Shown: one piece after another, positions 6,035 through 7,383 of the stretch
Position numbering within the stretch: the first letter of the stretch is position 1
How the letters are laid out: the number at the start of each line of letters is the position of its first letter
Assembly (NCBI GenBank): GCA_024763115.1
Contig: JANTGB010000104.1
Span: 1 to 7,383 of the forward strand
Length of the DNA: 7,383 bases
DNA from: Desulfobulbaceae bacterium
Lineage (GTDB): Bacteria; Desulfobacterota; Desulfobulbia; Desulfobulbales; SURF-16
Reading direction: 5' to 3'
Made by a program: the position numbers and the translations under genes
The notes under the pieces: generated by a model
What the model was told of the DNA's origin: nothing
Seen by the model: the letters and a program-made list of their open reading frames with translations, nothing else
Database searches by the model: none

Positions 6035-7383
6035 CCCTGAATCAAGCCAAGACAGACTTTCCCGCGAAACCGGCGCCCGGCGGAAAAAATGGACGGCAAG
6101 GACGCCAATGGCCCTGGCCTTTCCCAATATCTACCGCCTGGGCATGGCCAGTCTCGGTTTCCAGATTGTTTATGATCTCTTAAACCGCATTCCCTCTGTG
6201 GTCTGTGAACGTATCTTCCTGCCGGAAATTCCCGGCCGCCCCCTTTCCGTTGAAGCAAATCATCCCCTGGTTGATTTTCCCTTTGTTTTTTTTTCCGTCA
6301 GCTTTGAACAGGATTTTACCGGCCTGGTAAAGATGCTTCTCCTGGCGGATATTTTACCACTGGCTGCTGAGCGGCAGGGCCGGGGCGGGATATCTCCCGG
6401 TAATCCCCTGGTGATCTGCGGCGGGGTGGCGACCTTTATCAATCCCGAACCCCTGGCCCCCTTTGTTGATCTTTTTGTTATTGGTGAGGCTGAGGCTGTC
6501 CTGCCCCGTTTAGGAGCCTGGCTGGCCGGAGTGAATAAAAAGCTGCCGGCTGATAGAAATGCGCTGCTTGCTGAAATTGTCGCCCGTTTTTCCGGCTGTT
6601 ATGTGCCGGGATTTTATCAGCCCTGCTACAATTCAGATGGTACACTGGCGGAAACAGAGGTTGCCGCAGGTCTCCCCGGACGGATAAAAAAGGTTTTTCT
6701 TCAGGAGCAGGAGGTGGCGGCCCATTCGCAGATTCTGACTCCTGAGGCGGAATTCAGCGATCTTTATCTGACTGAGCTGGGGCGGGGCTGCAGCCGGGGT
6801 TGCCGTTTCTGCGCAGCCGGTTTTGTCTATCGTCCCCCCCGGCTGTGGTCGGCGGCGGCCATTATCAAAGGGCTTTCTGCCCGGCCTGGGGCCGTAAAGC
6901 GAATTGGTCTTCTCGGTATGGAAATGGCCCGGCCCGAGGATCTGGCTGTTGTCTCCCGTTATCTTCTCCGGGAATCCTGTTCTCTTTCTTTTTCTTCCCT
7001 GCGAGCTGATGCCATTGGCCCGGAGCTGATTGATCTGCTTAATAAGAGCGACTTAAAAAGTGCGGCAATTGCTCCGGACGGCGGTTCACAACGTCTGCGC
7101 GATGTAATAAACAAGGGGATCAGCGAGGATGATCTGCTCTGGGCCGCGGAAATTCTCCTTAAAGCCGGGATAATGAATCTTAAACTGTATTTCATGATCG
7201 GTCTGCCCACTGAAACCTGGGATGATCTGGCTGAACTGGTTGAATTAACCAAGAAAATAAAGCAGATTGCTTTGGCGGTGGGGCGGAAAAAAGGCAGACT
7301 GGCCAATCTTGTTTTAAGCGTTAATCCCTTTGTTCCCAAGGCCTGGACTCCGTTTCAATACGCAGCGTTCAATGAAATTTCCG
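6003..7383 (+). CDS. Radical SAM protein with B12-binding-like N-terminal domain, 3' end cut by window
   Basis: The frame stays open from ATG 6003 to the window end, giving 460 residues without a stop; the C-terminus is missing. Residues about 36-170 resemble the Rossmann-like cobalamin-binding region of B12-type radical SAM proteins: AFPNIYRLGMASLGFQIVYDLL (39-60), PLVICGGVATFINPEPL (135-151) and DLFVIGEAEAVLP (156-168). A DxHxxG cobalamin motif is not seen. The radical SAM core follows: LTELGRGCSRGCRFCAAG (256-273) has the CxxxCxxC cysteines C263, C267 and C270 that hold the 4Fe-4S cluster. Then come IGLLGMEM (301-308), SLRADAI (332-338) and YFMIGLPTETWDDL (396-409). It resembles an uncharacterised family (TIGR03960-like, from memory); substrate and reaction are unknown. 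The start is uncertain: codons 1-11 lie in repeat DNA and only a weak GAGA precedes the ATG. ATG 6108, with AAGGA five bases before it, is an alternative, but residues 17-35 look like genuine coding sequence. Confidence 0.9.
   Translation, partial: MAKIYSLVNGYPESSQDRLSRETGARRKKWTARTPMALAFPNIYRLGMASLGFQIVYDLLNRIPSVVCERIFLPEIPGRPLSVEANHPLVDFPFVFFSVSFEQDFTGLVKMLLLADILPLAAERQGRGGISPGNPLVICGGVATFINPEPLAPFVDLFVIGEAEAVLPRLGAWLAGVNKKLPADRNALLAEIVARFSGCYVPGFYQPCYNSDGTLAETEVAAGLPGRIKKVFLQEQEVAAHSQILTPEAEFSDLYLTELGRGCSRGCRFCAAGFVYRPPRLWSAAAIIKGLSARPGAVKRIGLLGMEMARPEDLAVVSRYLLRESCSLSFSSLRADAIGPELIDLLNKSDLKSAAIAPDGGSQRLRDVINKGISEDDLLWAAEILLKAGIMNLKLYFMIGLPTETWDDLAELVELTKKIKQIALAVGRKKGRLANLVLSVNPFVPKAWTPFQYAAFNEIS

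Overview
The window holds most of a bacterial division and cell wall (dcw) cluster, all on the + strand: murC, murB, ftsQ, ftsA and ftsZ, followed by the 5' part of a radical SAM gene that runs off the right edge. The gene order, the moderate GC content, the Gram-negative style FtsQ/FtsA/FtsZ set and the type of radical SAM protein suggest a Gram-negative bacterium, plausibly of the Desulfobacterota (former Deltaproteobacteria). That placement is inference from memory of such clusters; no rRNA or lineage marker is present.

Layout. Positions 1-101 are non-coding and contain one diverged half-copy of a repeat and a small hairpin before a TTG-started murC. murC, murB and ftsQ are tightly coupled: the murC stop and murB start overlap as ATGA, and the murB stop and ftsQ start overlap as GTGA. 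ftsA follows ftsQ after 14 bases. A 111-base AT-rich gap separates ftsA from ftsZ and probably carries a separate ftsZ promoter. No ddl lies between murB and ftsQ. From 5820 to 6002 there is no gene, but there is a structured repeat with inverted arms, and the last arm runs into the first codons of the radical SAM gene.

Function. MurC and MurB make the UDP-MurNAc-L-Ala precursor of peptidoglycan (MurB reduces enolpyruvyl-UDP-GlcNAc, then MurC adds L-Ala). FtsZ forms the cytokinetic ring, FtsA tethers it to the membrane, and FtsQ links the ring to the periplasmic septal synthesis machinery. The radical SAM protein has a cobalamin-binding-like N-terminal region and an intact CxxxCxxC cluster motif; its reaction is unknown.

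The most notable non-coding signal is a family of about 37-base arms. One lies before murC (16-53), two form an imperfect inverted pair after ftsZ (5869-5905 and 5955-5991), and a fourth (5999-6034) covers the radical SAM start codon. The first post-ftsZ arm can pair with either of the other two. Pairing with the last one would bury the ATG of the downstream gene, which is a testable switch-like arrangement or simply the remains of a REP/MITE-like element.
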